64,000 nt of DNA from Rufibacter hautae (GCF_008271695.1 NZ_VKKY01000001.1:1668589-1732588); one strand, 5' to 3'; positions 8,396 through 17,403 are shown, numbered from the stretch's first letter. The notes: a model not told the origin generated them from the sequence alone. Program-made: numbers and translations.

Positions 8396-9562
8396 ATGCA
8401 GTTACTTGAAGTCACCAACGCTTCCACCGTCAAAGCTTTCTTAGACCTTCCTTCCTCCATCTATCAAGACCACCCCAACTGGATCCGTCCGCTGGACCAG
8501 GACATTGAGCAGGTATTTGATCCTAAACAGAATCCTAACTTCAGGAACGGGACTGCCATCCGGTGGATTCTCCGGAATAGCCAGGGGCAAACCATTGGGC
8601 GGGTGGCCGCTTTCGTGAACAACAAAACCAAAGACGCTTCTGAGTACGTGACCGGCGGTATGGGCTTTTTTGAGTGCATCCATGACCAGGCGGCCGCCAA
8701 CCTGCTGTTTGACGCTTGCCAGAAATGGCTGGCGGCCCAAGGCATGGAAGCCATGGACGGGCCAATCAACTTCGGGGAGCGCGACCGGTGGTGGGGCTTG
8801 TTGGTGCAGGGTTTCACGGAGCCAAACTTCGGCATGTTCTACCATCCGCCGTACTACCAGCAGCTATTTGAGGCTTACGGGTTCCAGGTGTATTTCAAGC
8901 AGTACACCTATTACATGGATACGCACGCGCGGTTCGGGGAGAAGGTGTACCAGCGCTCAGCCGTGCTGGATGCTACCCCGGGGTACAGTTTTGGGCATCC
9001 TTCTAAAAACAACCTGGAAAAACTGGCGCAGGACTTTCTGGAAGTCTACAACAAAGCTTGGGCCGGGCACTCGGGAATCAATGAGATGACCTTGGAAAAG
9101 GCCATGAAGATGGTGAAAAGCATGAAACCCGTGATGGTGGAGCAGCTCATCAACTTCGTGTATTTTGAAGGCAAGCCCATCGCGTTCTTCATCATGCTGC
9201 CCGAGCTGAACCAGATCTTCAAGCACCTGAACGGAAAATTCAACGTACCGGCCAAACTCAAGTTCCTCTACCACCGCTGGCGCTACAACAAACGCCATGA
9301 CAAGAAAGTCTTCGGGTTGATCTTCGGGGTGGTGCCCGAGTTCCAGTCCAAAGGGGTGGATTCTTACATGATTGTGCATGCCCAGGCGCCGTTGAACGCC
9401 TATGGCGCCCGTGAGATAGAGATGAACTGGGTAGGTGATTTCAACCCGAAGATGATGCTGGTGACGCGTGGGCTGGGGGCTCGCATCTACAAAACGCATA
9501 TTACGTATCGTAAGATTTTTGATCCGTCTAAGCCTTTCACCCGGTATCCTATTATTAAATAG
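8396..9562 (+). CDS. GNAT-fold acetyltransferase-like protein (YghO-like)
   Basis: A 388-residue cytoplasmic protein. The N-terminal half has DGPINFGERDRWWGLLVQGF and the motif PPYYQQLFEAYGF, typical of a widespread uncharacterised GNAT-related family. The C-terminal part carries the acetyl-CoA-site-like stretch GVVPEFQSKGVDSYM followed by GAREIEMNWVGDFN, where the GNAT Q/RxxGxG/A loop is expected. The ATG used lies just downstream of a promoter-like element. Substrate is unknown. It appears monocistronic and ends in a palindrome. Confidence 0.65.
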   Translation: MQLLEVTNASTVKAFLDLPSSIYQDHPNWIRPLDQDIEQVFDPKQNPNFRNGTAIRWILRNSQGQTIGRVAAFVNNKTKDASEYVTGGMGFFECIHDQAAANLLFDACQKWLAAQGMEAMDGPINFGERDRWWGLLVQGFTEPNFGMFYHPPYYQQLFEAYGFQVYFKQYTYYMDTHARFGEKVYQRSAVLDATPGYSFGHPSKNNLEKLAQDFLEVYNKAWAGHSGINEMTLEKAMKMVKSMKPVMVEQLINFVYFEGKPIAFFIMLPELNQIFKHLNGKFNVPAKLKFLYHRWRYNKRHDKKVFGLIFGVVPEFQSKGVDSYMIVHAQAPLNAYGAREIEMNWVGDFNPKMMLVTRGLGARIYKTHITYRKIFDPSKPFTRYPIIK

Positions 9563-9568
9563 GGTTTC

Positions 9569-9606
9569 TGTTTAGGGGCTGTTTTTGGGAAAAGAAGCTG
9601 GAAACG
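9569..9606. repeat. Intergenic palindrome, family A
   Basis: TGTTTAGGGGCTGTTTTT paired imperfectly with GAAAAGAAGCTGGAAACG, seven bases after the stop of the GNAT-fold gene. Confidence 0.55.
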
Positions 9607-9760
9607 GATTGATTGCTTAGGTGTGGAGGTCTTTTTACGTGGCCGTTATCTGCTTGCGTTTGCTTGTGTATTCGTAGTCTGTTTGTGCTGGCGAAGGCCC
9701 GTTGTTTGCGTGGGTGCATGAACTAGGTTGTTGCATGGTTTCCCTCCGTGCGCTCACGGC

Positions 9761-9787
9761 CGCGAGGCCCCGCCTTCCGGCCTCGCG
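9761..9787. repeat. Short GC-rich hairpin
   Basis: Perfect 9-bp arms CGCGAGGCC and GGCCTCGCG around a 9-nt loop, in a gene-free stretch with strong GC skew toward degenerate repeat material. No T-tract follows. Confidence 0.5.
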
Positions 9788-9893
9788 CTGCGCCAGCTTC
9801 CTTTGCTCCCTTCGGTCGCAATGCCTGCGGCACCGGAACCTGACAAGGCGCTCAACCGAAAGGCTGGAAAAGGGTTTGATTCAAAGGCTCCAC

Positions 9894-9924
9894 ATTCCCC
9901 TCCTCGGAGGGGTAGGGGTGGGTT
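9894..9924 (+). repeat. Dispersed element D (CCCCTCCTCGGAGGGG core)
   Basis: The core palindrome CCCCTCCTCGGAGGGG is followed by TAGGGGTGGGTT. Nearly identical copies occur near 16.2 kb (same strand) and 31.6 kb (opposite strand). Confidence 0.7.
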
Positions 9925-9932
9925 ATTTTCCA

Positions 9933-9996
9933 TGGTTCAAGTCTGTGACTTGGACCCACAATGACCGGCAGTTTGCAACTGCCGTGAGCCGAAAGA
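9933..9996 (+). repeat. Dispersed element C (triple hairpin)
   Basis: Starts TGGTTCAAG, then a second palindrome GGCAGTTTGCAACTGCC, then GTGAGCCGAAAG. It is the most diverged of three copies (others near 15.6 and 31.5 kb) and lies 8 bp after element D in the same orientation. Confidence 0.65.
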
Positions 9997-10071
9997 TTTG
10001 AATAGTGAGACTATAAAGCAGTATTGATCCCCTTGCAGGAAGCAAAGAGGAATGTTTACACCAGCTATTTC

Positions 10072-10103
10072 TAGCCTGTTTTCTTGAAAACAGGTCAGAA
10101 ACG
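10072..10103. repeat. Intergenic palindrome, family A, at end of coaE
   Basis: CCTGTTTTC and GAAAACAGG form a perfect inner stem separated by two bases. It abuts the coaE stop codon and may act as the operon's terminator. Confidence 0.6.
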
Positions 10104-10104
10104 T

Positions 10105-10701
10105 CTATTGGGCTAGTTGCAGAAATTGCTCGTGCAGTTGAATAACCTGCGGCAAAACCAGGCGAGTGTCATCATTGTGGAGGACGAACTGCGCGCGGCT
10201 GACCCTTTCTTCTTCTGAGAGTTGTTTGGCGATGATGGCTTCTACATCAGTGGCACTACGATGGGCATCGCGTTGCAGGGTGCGGGTTAGGCGGAGGGCT
10301 ATCGGGGCTGATATGGTGAGCACATGGTCTACCTGGGTGTAGGCGTTGGACTCAAACATGAGGGCCGCTTCCTTGAGGATGTAAGGAGCATGCGCCTGTT
10401 GCTCTAACCAAGTGTAAAAGTCTTTGCGCACCTGCGGATGCACCAACCCGTTCAGTTTGGCTAATTCGGCGGCATTATGGAAAACTTTTTGGCTGAGGTA
10501 CGCGCGGTTCAGGTGCTGTTGGGCATCAAACGTTTCCGGGCCGAAGGTGGCGATGAGCTGCTCGCGCAACTCCGGATCATGGTTCATGACCCATTTGGCG
10601 CGGGTGTCAGAATCGTAGACGGGAACGCCCAACAACTGAAAACATCGGCAGACAATGCTTTTGCCCGAGCCAATACCACCGGTGATGCCTATCTTCAGCA
10701 T
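10105..10701 (-). CDS. coaE: Dephospho-CoA kinase
   Basis: This 198-residue enzyme catalyses the last step of coenzyme A synthesis, ATP-dependent phosphorylation of the 3'-hydroxyl of dephospho-CoA. It begins with the P-loop GITGGIGSGKS (residues about 5-15) and has the family's YDSDTRAKWVM segment and the EAALMFES motif. Length is normal for CoaE. It is the last gene of a seven-gene minus-strand run, with 3 bp separating it from the YbbR-like gene. The order yajC-ybbR-coaE is common in Bacteroidota. Confidence 0.95.
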   Translation of the reverse strand: MLKIGITGGIGSGKSIVCRCFQLLGVPVYDSDTRAKWVMNHDPELREQLIATFGPETFDAQQHLNRAYLSQKVFHNAAELAKLNGLVHPQVRKDFYTWLEQQAHAPYILKEAALMFESNAYTQVDHVLTISAPIALRLTRTLQRDAHRSATDVEAIIAKQLSEEERVSRAQFVLHNDDTRLVLPQVIQLHEQFLQLAQ

Positions 10702-10704
10702 GGC

Positions 10705-11685
10705 TTACTGCGGAGTTAAGGATATCTTCACCTTACCCGGCAAAATGGCTACCTGCTTAGTATTGGCCGCTTTCTGCAGCACTGTAGGCACAATGGTGGA
10801 ATCTGCGGAGTTGAACTTCTTGAAATCCAGGGCTACCTGAAACTGCTCTGGCAGGATTGTCTCGCGGTGGCGGGGCAGGTAGGAATAATGCAGGATTAAG
10901 GGTCCGTTTACCAACCGCAGTTGATGGTCGGCGGGGAAATTCTGCAGGACAGGCTGCACCGTAACCTCTTTTCGCTCCAGCGGCAACACGTTGAACTGCA
11001 CCTCGGCCTCGCTCACATCCGCTTTCACCAGAGAGGTATAGTCATGGGTTACCGGCACTTCTCCTTTGTACGGCCCCGTCAGGTTCTGCACCGGAAGGGA
11101 TAATAGGAAAGGATTGGAAAACTGGTTCAAGATAAGCTCTGGGCCGGTGAAGGTGACAGAATCTGGAAGGATCTTGGGTGGTCCTATAAACGCATGACCG
11201 GCCGCTACCTTTACCTGGGTGGTGTCAATGGTCAGCGGGAACTTGCGGGTGACCAATCGATCAAAATCAAAGCTGATGGTGTCTGTGACCACAAAGTTAA
11301 GGCTCAGGCCATCCAGCACATTGGCAATGGCCGGGCGTAGCGCCTGCCCGGGCAAGCGCTTCAACTGGGGCAGCCCACTGATGGTGAGTTGCGCCGGCCG
11401 CACGTTGAAAAGCAGGTTCTTACGGAGCAGTTTCCACCCTTTGCCGGTCACGTTGATCATCACCTCCTCGGGCAATGGTTTCACCGGCACCAGTTGCCTG
11501 GGGTTGTACTTGAACAGGATGGGGTAAGAAACTTGGGTGGTATAGCTCTTATTGAGCGCGTTCAGGAGCCAGAAAGTAGAGGCCGTAAAAAAACAAAGCA
11601 ACACCACCCTCCAGTACTGTTTCTGCTTGGGCGAGAATGGCCTCAGTAACCAGAGGAGGGCGTGCTTTGTCTTGTTAAATGGCAA
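10705..11685 (-). CDS. YbbR-like domain protein
   Basis: A 326-residue protein with one N-terminal membrane anchor (about residues 25-42, VVLLCFFTASTFWLLNAL) and an extracytoplasmic region of YbbR-like repeats. These are visible as segments such as PEEVMINVTGKGWKLL and PDSVTFTGPELILNQF. In Firmicutes the homologue CdaR regulates a diadenylate cyclase; here no such cyclase is adjacent. Its position between yajC and coaE is a conserved Bacteroidota arrangement. The exact role in this lineage is not known. Confidence 0.85.
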   Translation of the reverse strand: MPFNKTKHALLWLLRPFSPKQKQYWRVVLLCFFTASTFWLLNALNKSYTTQVSYPILFKYNPRQLVPVKPLPEEVMINVTGKGWKLLRKNLLFNVRPAQLTISGLPQLKRLPGQALRPAIANVLDGLSLNFVVTDTISFDFDRLVTRKFPLTIDTTQVKVAAGHAFIGPPKILPDSVTFTGPELILNQFSNPFLLSLPVQNLTGPYKGEVPVTHDYTSLVKADVSEAEVQFNVLPLERKEVTVQPVLQNFPADHQLRLVNGPLILHYSYLPRHRETILPEQFQVALDFKKFNSADSTIVPTVLQKAANTKQVAILPGKVKISLTPQ

Positions 11686-11693
11686 GGTGGCTC

Positions 11694-12029
11694 TTAGGTG
11701 TTAAGGGTATCGGCAGTGGTGTTGGCATTCACCCGACTAGTGGCTTCCACCGCAATGGCAACTTTGTCAAACTTAAGTTTGATGCCTTTGTCTACTTCAA
11801 TCCAGACGGTGTCATCGTCTATGCTAAGCAAGCGGCCGTGCAGACCGCCAATGGTTACTACGTTCATCCCGCGTTTCAGCTCCTCCCGGAATTTCTTCTG
11901 GTCCTTGGCTTTTTTCTGCTGCGGACGCACCATGAAAAAGTAGAACACCAGAATAATCAACCCGATGAACAGGAAGTTGGAATAAAGGTTTGCCCCCCCA
12001 GGGGAGGCTTGCAATAATACAGTTAACAT
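11694..12029 (-). CDS. yajC: Preprotein translocase subunit YajC
   Basis: A 111-residue inner-membrane protein with one transmembrane helix (about residues 19-38, FLFIGLIILVFYFFMV), followed at once by the family hallmark RPQQKKAKDQKKFREEL. The C-terminal domain includes VVTIGGLHGRLLSIDDDTVWIEV. YajC associates with SecDF and helps protein export. It lies 8 bp from the YbbR-like gene and 15 bp from the upstream DUF1573 gene, so it is clearly in the operon. Confidence 0.95.
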   Translation of the reverse strand: MLTVLLQASPGGANLYSNFLFIGLIILVFYFFMVRPQQKKAKDQKKFREELKRGMNVVTIGGLHGRLLSIDDDTVWIEVDKGIKLKFDKVAIAVEATSRVNANTTADTLNT

Positions 12030-12044
12030 AAGGATGTTCTAAGA

Positions 12045-12593
12045 TTACATGCGAACAGGTCCGTCTGCTCCTGCTTGTGGCACTGCGCCGGTGATGTTGG
12101 TTTTAATGCTTACCTGATTGATCTGCGGATCAGTGTTGGCCGTGATGGTGATTTGCTTTGACTGCTGACCAGATTTGCCGGTTGGGTCAAATACCACTTT
12201 GATCTGACCGGTTCCGCCCGGGGCAACTGGCTCATGCGGCCACTCAGGAACGGTACAGCCGCAGGTTGCGGAGGCGTTCTCAATGATCAAAGGCGCTTTA
12301 CCCGTGTTGGTGAAGGTGAAGGTGTGCTCCACTTTCTTGTCAGCCTTGATGTCACCAAAGTCAAACTCGGTCTCCTTGAACGTCATGACCGGCTTAGGGG
12401 CATTGGGGTTCACTGCCTCTTGCCCTGTTACGTTAGGGTTGGTGACGGGATCATTGGCGGCAACAGGGGCGCTGCCTTCAGACGCGTTCTGCTCAGTGGC
12501 AGTGGCGGTCTCATCTGTACTTGCTTTTTTCTCGCAGCTAGAGGTCCAAAGGCCACCAGCCAGGAGCAACGCGATTATAAATTGCTTTTTCAT
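12045..12593 (-). CDS. DUF1573 lipoprotein
   Basis: A 182-residue protein with a lipoprotein signal (MKKQFIIALLLAGGLWTSSC), an acidic, low-complexity linker and a DUF1573 Ig-like domain (about residues 75-175). The domain is marked by FDFGDIKADKKVEHTFTFTN and the cysteine pair in ATCGCTVPEWP. DUF1573 proteins are very common in Bacteroidota and are regularly found beside yajC. They are thought to be periplasmic, but no biochemical role is established that I know of. Confidence 0.9.
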   Translation of the reverse strand: MKKQFIIALLLAGGLWTSSCEKKASTDETATATEQNASEGSAPVAANDPVTNPNVTGQEAVNPNAPKPVMTFKETEFDFGDIKADKKVEHTFTFTNTGKAPLIIENASATCGCTVPEWPHEPVAPGGTGQIKVVFDPTGKSGQQSKQITITANTDPQINQVSIKTNITGAVPQAGADGPVRM

Positions 12594-12626
12594 AATAAAT
12601 TAAGCCTATTTAAAGAATAGGACAAG

Positions 12627-13625
12627 TTACAAATTAGAAATGATATGCTGCGCAAATTCTGAGGTGGAGGCAGTTCCGCCTAAATCACGGGTGCAGCAGC
12701 TTTTGTCCAGCAGGGTAATCTCCAGGGCATTCTCAATGCGGTCAGCGTGCTCGTGCAAGCCCATGTGCTGCAACATCATCAAGCCCGAACGCAGTAACGC
12801 CGTTGGGTTGGCCAGGCCTTGACCAGCAATGTCAGGGGCAGAGCCGTGCACGGCTTCAAAGATGGCCATGTCATCACCTATGTTGGCGCCAGATACCACA
12901 CCTAAACCGCCTACCAAACCGGCACACAGATCAGAGAGGATATCCCCGAAGAGGTTGGTGGTCACGATCACTTCAAACTGCTCTGGCTTGCTCACCAGCT
13001 GCATGCACATGTTGTCAATGATCTTCTCGTCCCACTGCACCTCCGGAAACTCCTTAGACACGTTGGCGGCAGCCTCCAGAATCAACCTTCCGGCCGATTT
13101 CAGGATGTTGGCTTTGTGGGCCACGGTTACTTTGGGGCGGTTATGCTTGGCAGCGTACTGGAACGCGGCACGCACAATCTTGTGGCAGCCTTCCACGGTT
13201 ACGCGGGCGATAGAGTCAGAGATGCCCAGGCGCTCATCGTACATCTCCAAACCGGAGTACAAACCTTCAGTGTTCTCTCTGAACAGCACCAGGTCTACGT
13301 CCTCAAAGCGGGTTTTCACACCGGCCGTGGTTTTGGCAGGGCGCACGTTGGAATATAAATCGAATTTCTGGCGCAGCTGCACGTTGATGCTCTTGAACCC
13401 TTTGCCCACCGGCGTGGTGATAGGGCCTTTCAAGGCGATTCTGTTCCGCTCCAGGGAGTCAATGAGGGATTGCGGGATAAGCTCGCCTTTAGATTCAAAG
13501 GTGGTTTGGCCGGCGTTTTCTTCTTCCCAGGTAAGGGGCACTTCTGCGGCTGCAAAGATCGCCTTCACGGCTTCTGTGATCTCAGGACCTATCCCGTCGC
13601 CGGGAATAAGGGTAACGGTTGTCAT
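12627..13625 (-). CDS. icd: NAD-dependent isocitrate dehydrogenase family protein
   Basis: This 332-residue enzyme belongs to the isocitrate/isopropylmalate dehydrogenase family. It begins [17 protein letters not shown] and contains [17 protein letters not shown] and the substrate loop [10 protein letters not shown]. It also has the metal-site signature region [15 protein letters not shown] and the nucleotide-binding stretch [15 protein letters not shown]. The [15 protein letters not shown] motif and the short length favour NAD-linked isocitrate dehydrogenase over isopropylmalate dehydrogenase; no leu genes are nearby. It would convert isocitrate to 2-oxoglutarate in the TCA cycle. Substrate choice is inferred. 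Confidence 0.85.
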   Translation of the reverse strand: MTTVTLIPGDGIGPEITEAVKAIFAAAEVPLTWEEENAGQTTFESKGELIPQSLIDSLERNRIALKGPITTPVGKGFKSINVQLRQKFDLYSNVRPAKTTAGVKTRFEDVDLVLFRENTEGLYSGLEMYDERLGISDSIARVTVEGCHKIVRAAFQYAAKHNRPKVTVAHKANILKSAGRLILEAAANVSKEFPEVQWDEKIIDNMCMQLVSKPEQFEVIVTTNLFGDILSDLCAGLVGGLGVVSGANIGDDMAIFEAVHGSAPDIAGQGLANPTALLRSGLMMLQHMGLHEHADRIENALEITLLDKSCCTRDLGGTASTSEFAQHIISNL

Positions 13626-13635
13626 GGTCAGGGGC

Positions 13636-13941
13636 TTATATTTCCTTTTTACTGTTTATTTCGTTGATGAGGGAGTCCACGTCCAGCAAAAGGCGCTCGG
13701 CTTTGTCACGGGCGTCTTTGATCACGCGCTGCCCTTCGGTTTTGGCGGCAGAGCCTTGTTCTTCTCTTCCGGCAATCAGGTCATTGGAAAGCTCCAACAG
13801 CCTGGCGCGGTATTTCTCTAATTGAAAACTCAGTTTGTCACGGGTCTCACGGCCTTTTTCCGGCGCAAACAGGATCCCTAAGACCGCCCCTGTGGCGATA
13901 CCGGAGGAAAAGGCAAGGATAGCATTGGTTTTTTTGCCCAT
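13636..13941 (-). CDS. YtxH-like membrane protein
   Basis: A 101-residue protein with a Gly/Ala-rich N-terminal helix ([20 protein letters not shown]) followed by [11 protein letters not shown] and a charged helical tail. This is the standard YtxH pattern (helix, AP, then KGxETR). Members are small stress-associated membrane proteins of unclear biochemical role. It sits between nusB and the dehydrogenase gene on the same strand, only 11 bp from the latter. Confidence 0.85.
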   Translation of the reverse strand: MGKKTNAILAFSSGIATGAVLGILFAPEKGRETRDKLSFQLEKYRARLLELSNDLIAGREEQGSAAKTEGQRVIKDARDKAERLLLDVDSLINEINSKKEI

Positions 13942-13985
13942 AGTTTAGGTAGTGTTATAGTAGGTTGTATCTGGGAGCCGCACCG

Positions 13986-14023
13986 CGTTTAGGGCTTGTT
14001 TTCATAAAATCAGCACCTAAACG
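13986..14023. repeat. Intergenic palindrome, family A, inside the nusB operon
   Basis: Near-symmetric CGTTTAGGGCTTGTTTTC ... CACCTAAACG between nusB and the YtxH gene. Because it sits inside a same-strand run, it could be a partial terminator or an mRNA-stability hairpin. Confidence 0.6.
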
Positions 14024-14072
14024 CCGCACGCAAAGCTCGTTTATATTCCTTACGAACGAAAACCGGCCCGGA

Positions 14073-15245
14073 TTATTTGTTATCCAGCAATCCTCGGCCC
14101 GATTTCCGGATGGCACCGCTGGAAAGCAGGTCCTGCGAGAGCTTGTCCAGCACCCCGTTGATGAACTGCTTGCTTTTAGGCGTGCTGTACACCTTGGAGA
14201 TGTCAATGTACTCGTTGATGGTCACCTTTACGGGGATGCTCAGGAAAATGTGCATCTCGCAGAGCGCCATCTTCAGGATGATCTTGTCCATGAGCGCCAC
14301 GCGCTCCACATCCCAGTTCTGCACACTCTCGGCGATCATGGCCTCGTACTTCTCGTCATTTTTCAGGGTTTCATTATAAAGGTCCTCAAAAAACGCCTTG
14401 TCATCTTCCCAGCTGGCAGACAAGTCCAGCAGCGGCAGGTTCTCATCGGTGTTCTCCTCCAGCATCTTGATGGATTTGTTCACCAGGTTCTTCACCACCG
14501 ATTTGTTCTCTACCCAGTTCAGGTCTTTTTCCTCAAACAGGGTCTGCAGGTTCTCGTCCTTAAAGATAACGTTTTTGAAGATATGTTTGAGCAAATCGTG
14601 GTCCTGCTCATAGGTAGGTTCCTGGATCTGCAGATAGGCCAGCACTTCCTCATCGGTCTTGAGGTGGTTGCGGTAAATTTTCTGGATGACCTCCATCTCG
14701 CCAGCCCAGCTCAGGTTTCTCCGGATCACGCGCTGCTCCAGGAATTTGTTGGCCAGCAGTTTCTGCAAGGCTTTGTTGTCCAGCAGTTTTCGCAGGTTCA
14801 CATCTTTGCGCTCGGTGAAGCGGGTGGCTGCTTTCTGCTCTTCGCTCTCAATGAGGTTGACCAGTTCCTGGCCCACTAACAGGGTAAGCAGGTAACGGTC
14901 ATAGATCTCCTCAGCGGCGGTGAGCATCTGATTCCCGAAGTACTTGAGGTCTTTACGCAGGGTATTCTGGTAGAAGTTGACGGCTGCCTGGGCAGCATCC
15001 AGGATCTCACGGTCTTTTTCCTCGGTGTCAAACTTTTTGGTCTCGTACCATTCTTTGAACAGCAGGCTGGCGATCTGCTTCTGCCCTTCCAGTTTTCTAC
15101 GGTCCTGGACCTCAATGGCCATCAGGTCGGGGGCAAATCTGTCCGCAATCAAGTCCAAGGCCAACTGGTAGTCAGACCCTTCTGCCTGCACGTAGGCGTA
15201 AATAGCTTGCATGGCTTTGATTCGGAGTATTCTGCGGTTGAGCAT
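14073..15245 (-). CDS. nusB: Transcription antitermination factor NusB (long form)
   Basis: A 390-residue protein, much longer than the roughly 140 residues of the E. coli protein but usual for Bacteroidota. The N-terminus MLNRRILRIKAMQAIYAYVQ matches the NusB start, and the canonical RNA-binding NusB fold occupies about residues 240-385 (including VERVALMDKIILKMALCEM and VTINEYIDISKVYSTPKS). The intervening segment is lineage-specific. NusB binds boxA RNA with S10 and supports rRNA antitermination. It is the first gene of the run. Confidence 0.92.
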   Translation of the reverse strand: MLNRRILRIKAMQAIYAYVQAEGSDYQLALDLIADRFAPDLMAIEVQDRRKLEGQKQIASLLFKEWYETKKFDTEEKDREILDAAQAAVNFYQNTLRKDLKYFGNQMLTAAEEIYDRYLLTLLVGQELVNLIESEEQKAATRFTERKDVNLRKLLDNKALQKLLANKFLEQRVIRRNLSWAGEMEVIQKIYRNHLKTDEEVLAYLQIQEPTYEQDHDLLKHIFKNVIFKDENLQTLFEEKDLNWVENKSVVKNLVNKSIKMLEENTDENLPLLDLSASWEDDKAFFEDLYNETLKNDEKYEAMIAESVQNWDVERVALMDKIILKMALCEMHIFLSIPVKVTINEYIDISKVYSTPKSKQFINGVLDKLSQDLLSSGAIRKSGRGLLDNK

Positions 15246-15533
15246 GATAATAAGGAAAGAACGTGGTGAACGTGAAAATTACGGTAAAAGTTGGCTTGAA
15301 ACGGGCCGCCTTGAAGGCTTATACGGCCCGGCCCCCAATTCAGCCGCAAAGGTCCGAACTAACGGGGCAAGAAGCAAACCGGAGTTATTTTAATTTAGTT
15401 TCGCCTGTGGCGAGGTTCCTCTATGCTTGCTTATTGTCACCGCTGTTGTTGGTGTTCTTACCCATAGACGGAGCCTGCACCTCTCTTTTTGCTTTTTTTG
15501 CTTCATTTTCTGGAAAACACTGGAAAAGCGCAC

Positions 15534-15563
15534 GTCCCCCTTTGAAGGGAGTAGGGGGATGAC
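15534..15563 (-). repeat. Dispersed element E (GTCATCCCCCTACCC type)
   Basis: GTCCCCCTTTGAAGGGAGTA leading into GGGGGATGAC. Two further copies lie near 40.65 and 40.75 kb, one of them in inverted orientation. Confidence 0.65.
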
Positions 15564-15593
15564 TTCCTCTGCTGATCTTTCTCCCTTCTTTCA

Positions 15594-15665
15594 TGGTTCA
15601 AGTTTTCAACTTGGACCTACCATGGCCTGCAGTTTGCAACTGCAGTGAGGCGCTAGCCTCAAAAC
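15594..15665 (+). repeat. Dispersed element C (triple hairpin)
   Basis: Three consecutive small palindromes: TTCAAGTTTTCAACTTGGA, GCAGTTTGCAACTGC and GTGAGGCGCTAGCCTCA. The copy near 31.5 kb matches it along almost the whole length. Confidence 0.7.
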
Positions 15666-16020
15666 TACTATGATGCGGATTTACTTCCGTGACTTTCTTT
15701 CTTCTGCCTTTACTTCTTATCTCTTTCCTTACAACCTTTTAGTTGCAGATGCGCTCTGCGGGCGTTTGTCACTTTTCTCCTTGATGAGAAAAGTAACCAA
15801 AAGAATCAAGAAGCCTCAAACTCGCTGACGCTCGGACAGTGAGGCTTCAGTCAAGGTACCACCGGGCCAAAGCTGTTTGTTTCATAGCACACGCAGGCCA
15901 CTACTGATTGAACAGTCCTTCCGTGCGGCAGGCCGTGTCTCGGCCTCACTGTAGGCCTTCGCCCCGGCCCGCCGCAGGATACTGGTGGTTGTGGTGTTTG
16001 CACGTATTATCTAATTATGT

Positions 16021-16045
16021 AGAGACAAGGCACTGCCTTGTCTCT
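16021..16045. repeat. Perfect palindrome AGAGACAAGGCA
   Basis: Two 12-bp arms, AGAGACAAGGCA and TGCCTTGTCTCT, around one central base. There is no T-tract, so a repeat-type hairpin rather than a terminator. Confidence 0.65.
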
Positions 16046-16080
16046 ATCAGGTCTTCCGCAAAGAACGGTTACTACCGGGA

Positions 16081-16104
16081 AGGGCACCCACCAGAGGTGC
16101 CCCT
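16081..16104. repeat. Palindrome AGGGCACC/GGTGCCCCT
   Basis: Short inverted repeat ending GGTGCCCCTACA. It is similar in style to the GGGGCAATCCC elements of the 31-kb island (shared CCCCTAC end). Confidence 0.55.
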
Positions 16105-16180
16105 ACATTCCTCATCGTTCTCTCGCCAATCTCAACCGTCGTTAAAACAATGGCTCAACTACCTCCTGACGAATTGCGGG

Positions 16181-16211
16181 ATTCCCCTCCTCGGAGGGGT
16201 TGGGGTGGGTT
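16181..16211 (+). repeat. Dispersed element D (CCCCTCCTCGGAGGGG core)
   Basis: One base different from the 9.9-kb copy over 31 bp (GGTTGGGG instead of GGTAGGGG). Confidence 0.7.
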
Positions 16212-16220
16212 AAAAAGCAG

Positions 16221-16266
16221 AATGCGTTTCAGGGCCAGTTTCTTCAAACCAGCCCCGAAACGCATT
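16221..16266. repeat. Intergenic palindrome, family A (long)
   Basis: Outer arms AATGCGTTTC and GAAACGCATT pair perfectly, with inner GGGC/GCCC pairs and an AGTTT/AAACC centre. It lies 37 bp beyond the leucine dehydrogenase stop and is a candidate 3'-end structure for that gene. Confidence 0.65.
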
Positions 16267-16302
16267 CACTATCTTTCTCTTTCCTTTTGGGAAAGGCGGC
16301 AA

Positions 16303-17403
16303 TTAGTAAGTCTGCTTGATCTTAGCCATGTCATCTACGCGTTTCTGCGCGATTTCTGTGGCGGCTCTTTGGGTGTGCGTACCGTCGGCCTCCGCTTTGG
16401 CGAAGATGTTGAGCGTGGTGTTGTAGATCTGCTCGGTCTGCTGCATGGCCCACTCGCGGTTCAGCTTCTTCACCTCTGAGTACACGTTGATGATACCGCC
16501 GGCGTTGATCAAAAAGTCTGGGGCGTACACGATGCCCATGTCCACCAGCGCTGGTCCGTGGATGTCTTCGTTCTTGAGCTGGTTGTTCGCGCAGCCGGCA
16601 ATCACCTGGCACTTCAGGCGGGACAGGGTGTTGTCGTTGATGGTGGCTCCCATGGCGCAAGGCGAATAGATGTCCACGTCTACGTCATAGATCTCGTCCA
16701 GACCAACCACGGTGGCACCGGTAGCCGCCGAGATGCGCTTCAAGCGCTCCTGGTCAATATCAGTGATGAACAGTTGGGCGTTTTCTTTCACCAGGTAGTC
16801 AATCAGGTAACCACCTACGTGACCGGTTCCTTGTACGGAGATCTTCTTTCCGGCCAAGCTGTCGTTGCCCCAGGCTTTTTTGGCGGCGGCTTTCATGCCC
16901 ATGTAGGTTCCGTAAGCCGTTACCGGCGATGGGTCGCCGCTTCCGCCCTGTGATTCTGGAAGACCGGCTACGTATTTGGTCTCCATCCCGATGTAGGCCA
17001 TGTCCTGAGTGGTCATACCCATGTCCTCGGCGGTGATGTACTTTCCGTTCAGGTTGTTCACGAAACGACCGAACTTGCGCATCATGGCTTCGGTCTTGTC
17101 TTTCTTGGAGTCCCCGATGATCACAGCCTTTCCGCCGCCCAAGTTCAGGCCTGAGATAGCCGATTTAAACGTCATTCCGCGGGAAAGACGCAGCACATCG
17201 CGCAGCGCTTCTGCCTCAGTTGCGTATGTCCACATACGGGTACCACCTAAGGCAGGCCCCAGCACGGTATTATGCACGCCAATAATCGCCTTTAAGCCAG
17301 TGTCATGGTCGTGGCAGAAAACCACTTGCTCATGGTTGTATTCGCTTATTTGGCTGAAAACCGAGGTTTCCTGCTCAGTCGTTAGATCTTTAACTTCTAT
17401 CAT
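16303..17403 (-). CDS. Glu/Leu/Phe/Val dehydrogenase, probably leucine dehydrogenase
   Basis: This 366-residue enzyme has the catalytic-lysine signature GLNLGGGKAVIIGD (about residues 85-98), preceded by GPALGGTRMW. The Rossmann motif GTGHVGG (about 192-198) binds NAD. Length and sequence style fit leucine/branched-chain amino acid dehydrogenase, which reversibly deaminates leucine, valine or isoleucine. In Bacteroidota this supplies branched-chain oxo acids for iso-fatty acids. It has its own promoter, divergent from the ABC exporter gene, and no co-transcribed partner. Confidence 0.88.
   Translation of the reverse strand: MIEVKDLTTEQETSVFSQISEYNHEQVVFCHDHDTGLKAIIGVHNTVLGPALGGTRMWTYATEAEALRDVLRLSRGMTFKSAISGLNLGGGKAVIIGDSKKDKTEAMMRKFGRFVNNLNGKYITAEDMGMTTQDMAYIGMETKYVAGLPESQGGSGDPSPVTAYGTYMGMKAAAKKAWGNDSLAGKKISVQGTGHVGGYLIDYLVKENAQLFITDIDQERLKRISAATGATVVGLDEIYDVDVDIYSPCAMGATINDNTLSRLKCQVIAGCANNQLKNEDIHGPALVDMGIVYAPDFLINAGGIINVYSEVKKLNREWAMQQTEQIYNTTLNIFAKAEADGTHTQRAATEIAQKRVDDMAKIKQTY

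Larger units (their letters stand above)
15246..16302. other. Gene-free repeat island (about 1 kb)
   Basis: The space between nusB and leucine dehydrogenase holds at least six palindromic or dispersed elements, listed separately. It also has a stretch near 15.74-15.99 kb (GTAACCAAAAGAATCAAG and GC-rich hairpins) that looks like degenerate dispersed repeat. Short ORFs here have repeat-derived composition and no protein-like features. Confidence 0.7.

Noticed and set aside
9702-10001. Open frames of 78-99 codons in the 9.7-10 kb gap
   Set aside because: They are translated repeat elements (D and C copies and GC-rich hairpins); related sequence recurs in other frames elsewhere.
15263-16213. Several 60-100 codon frames between nusB and leucine dehydrogenase
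   Set aside because: They cross palindromic repeats, contain no domain or signal peptide and sit in an island of dispersed elements.
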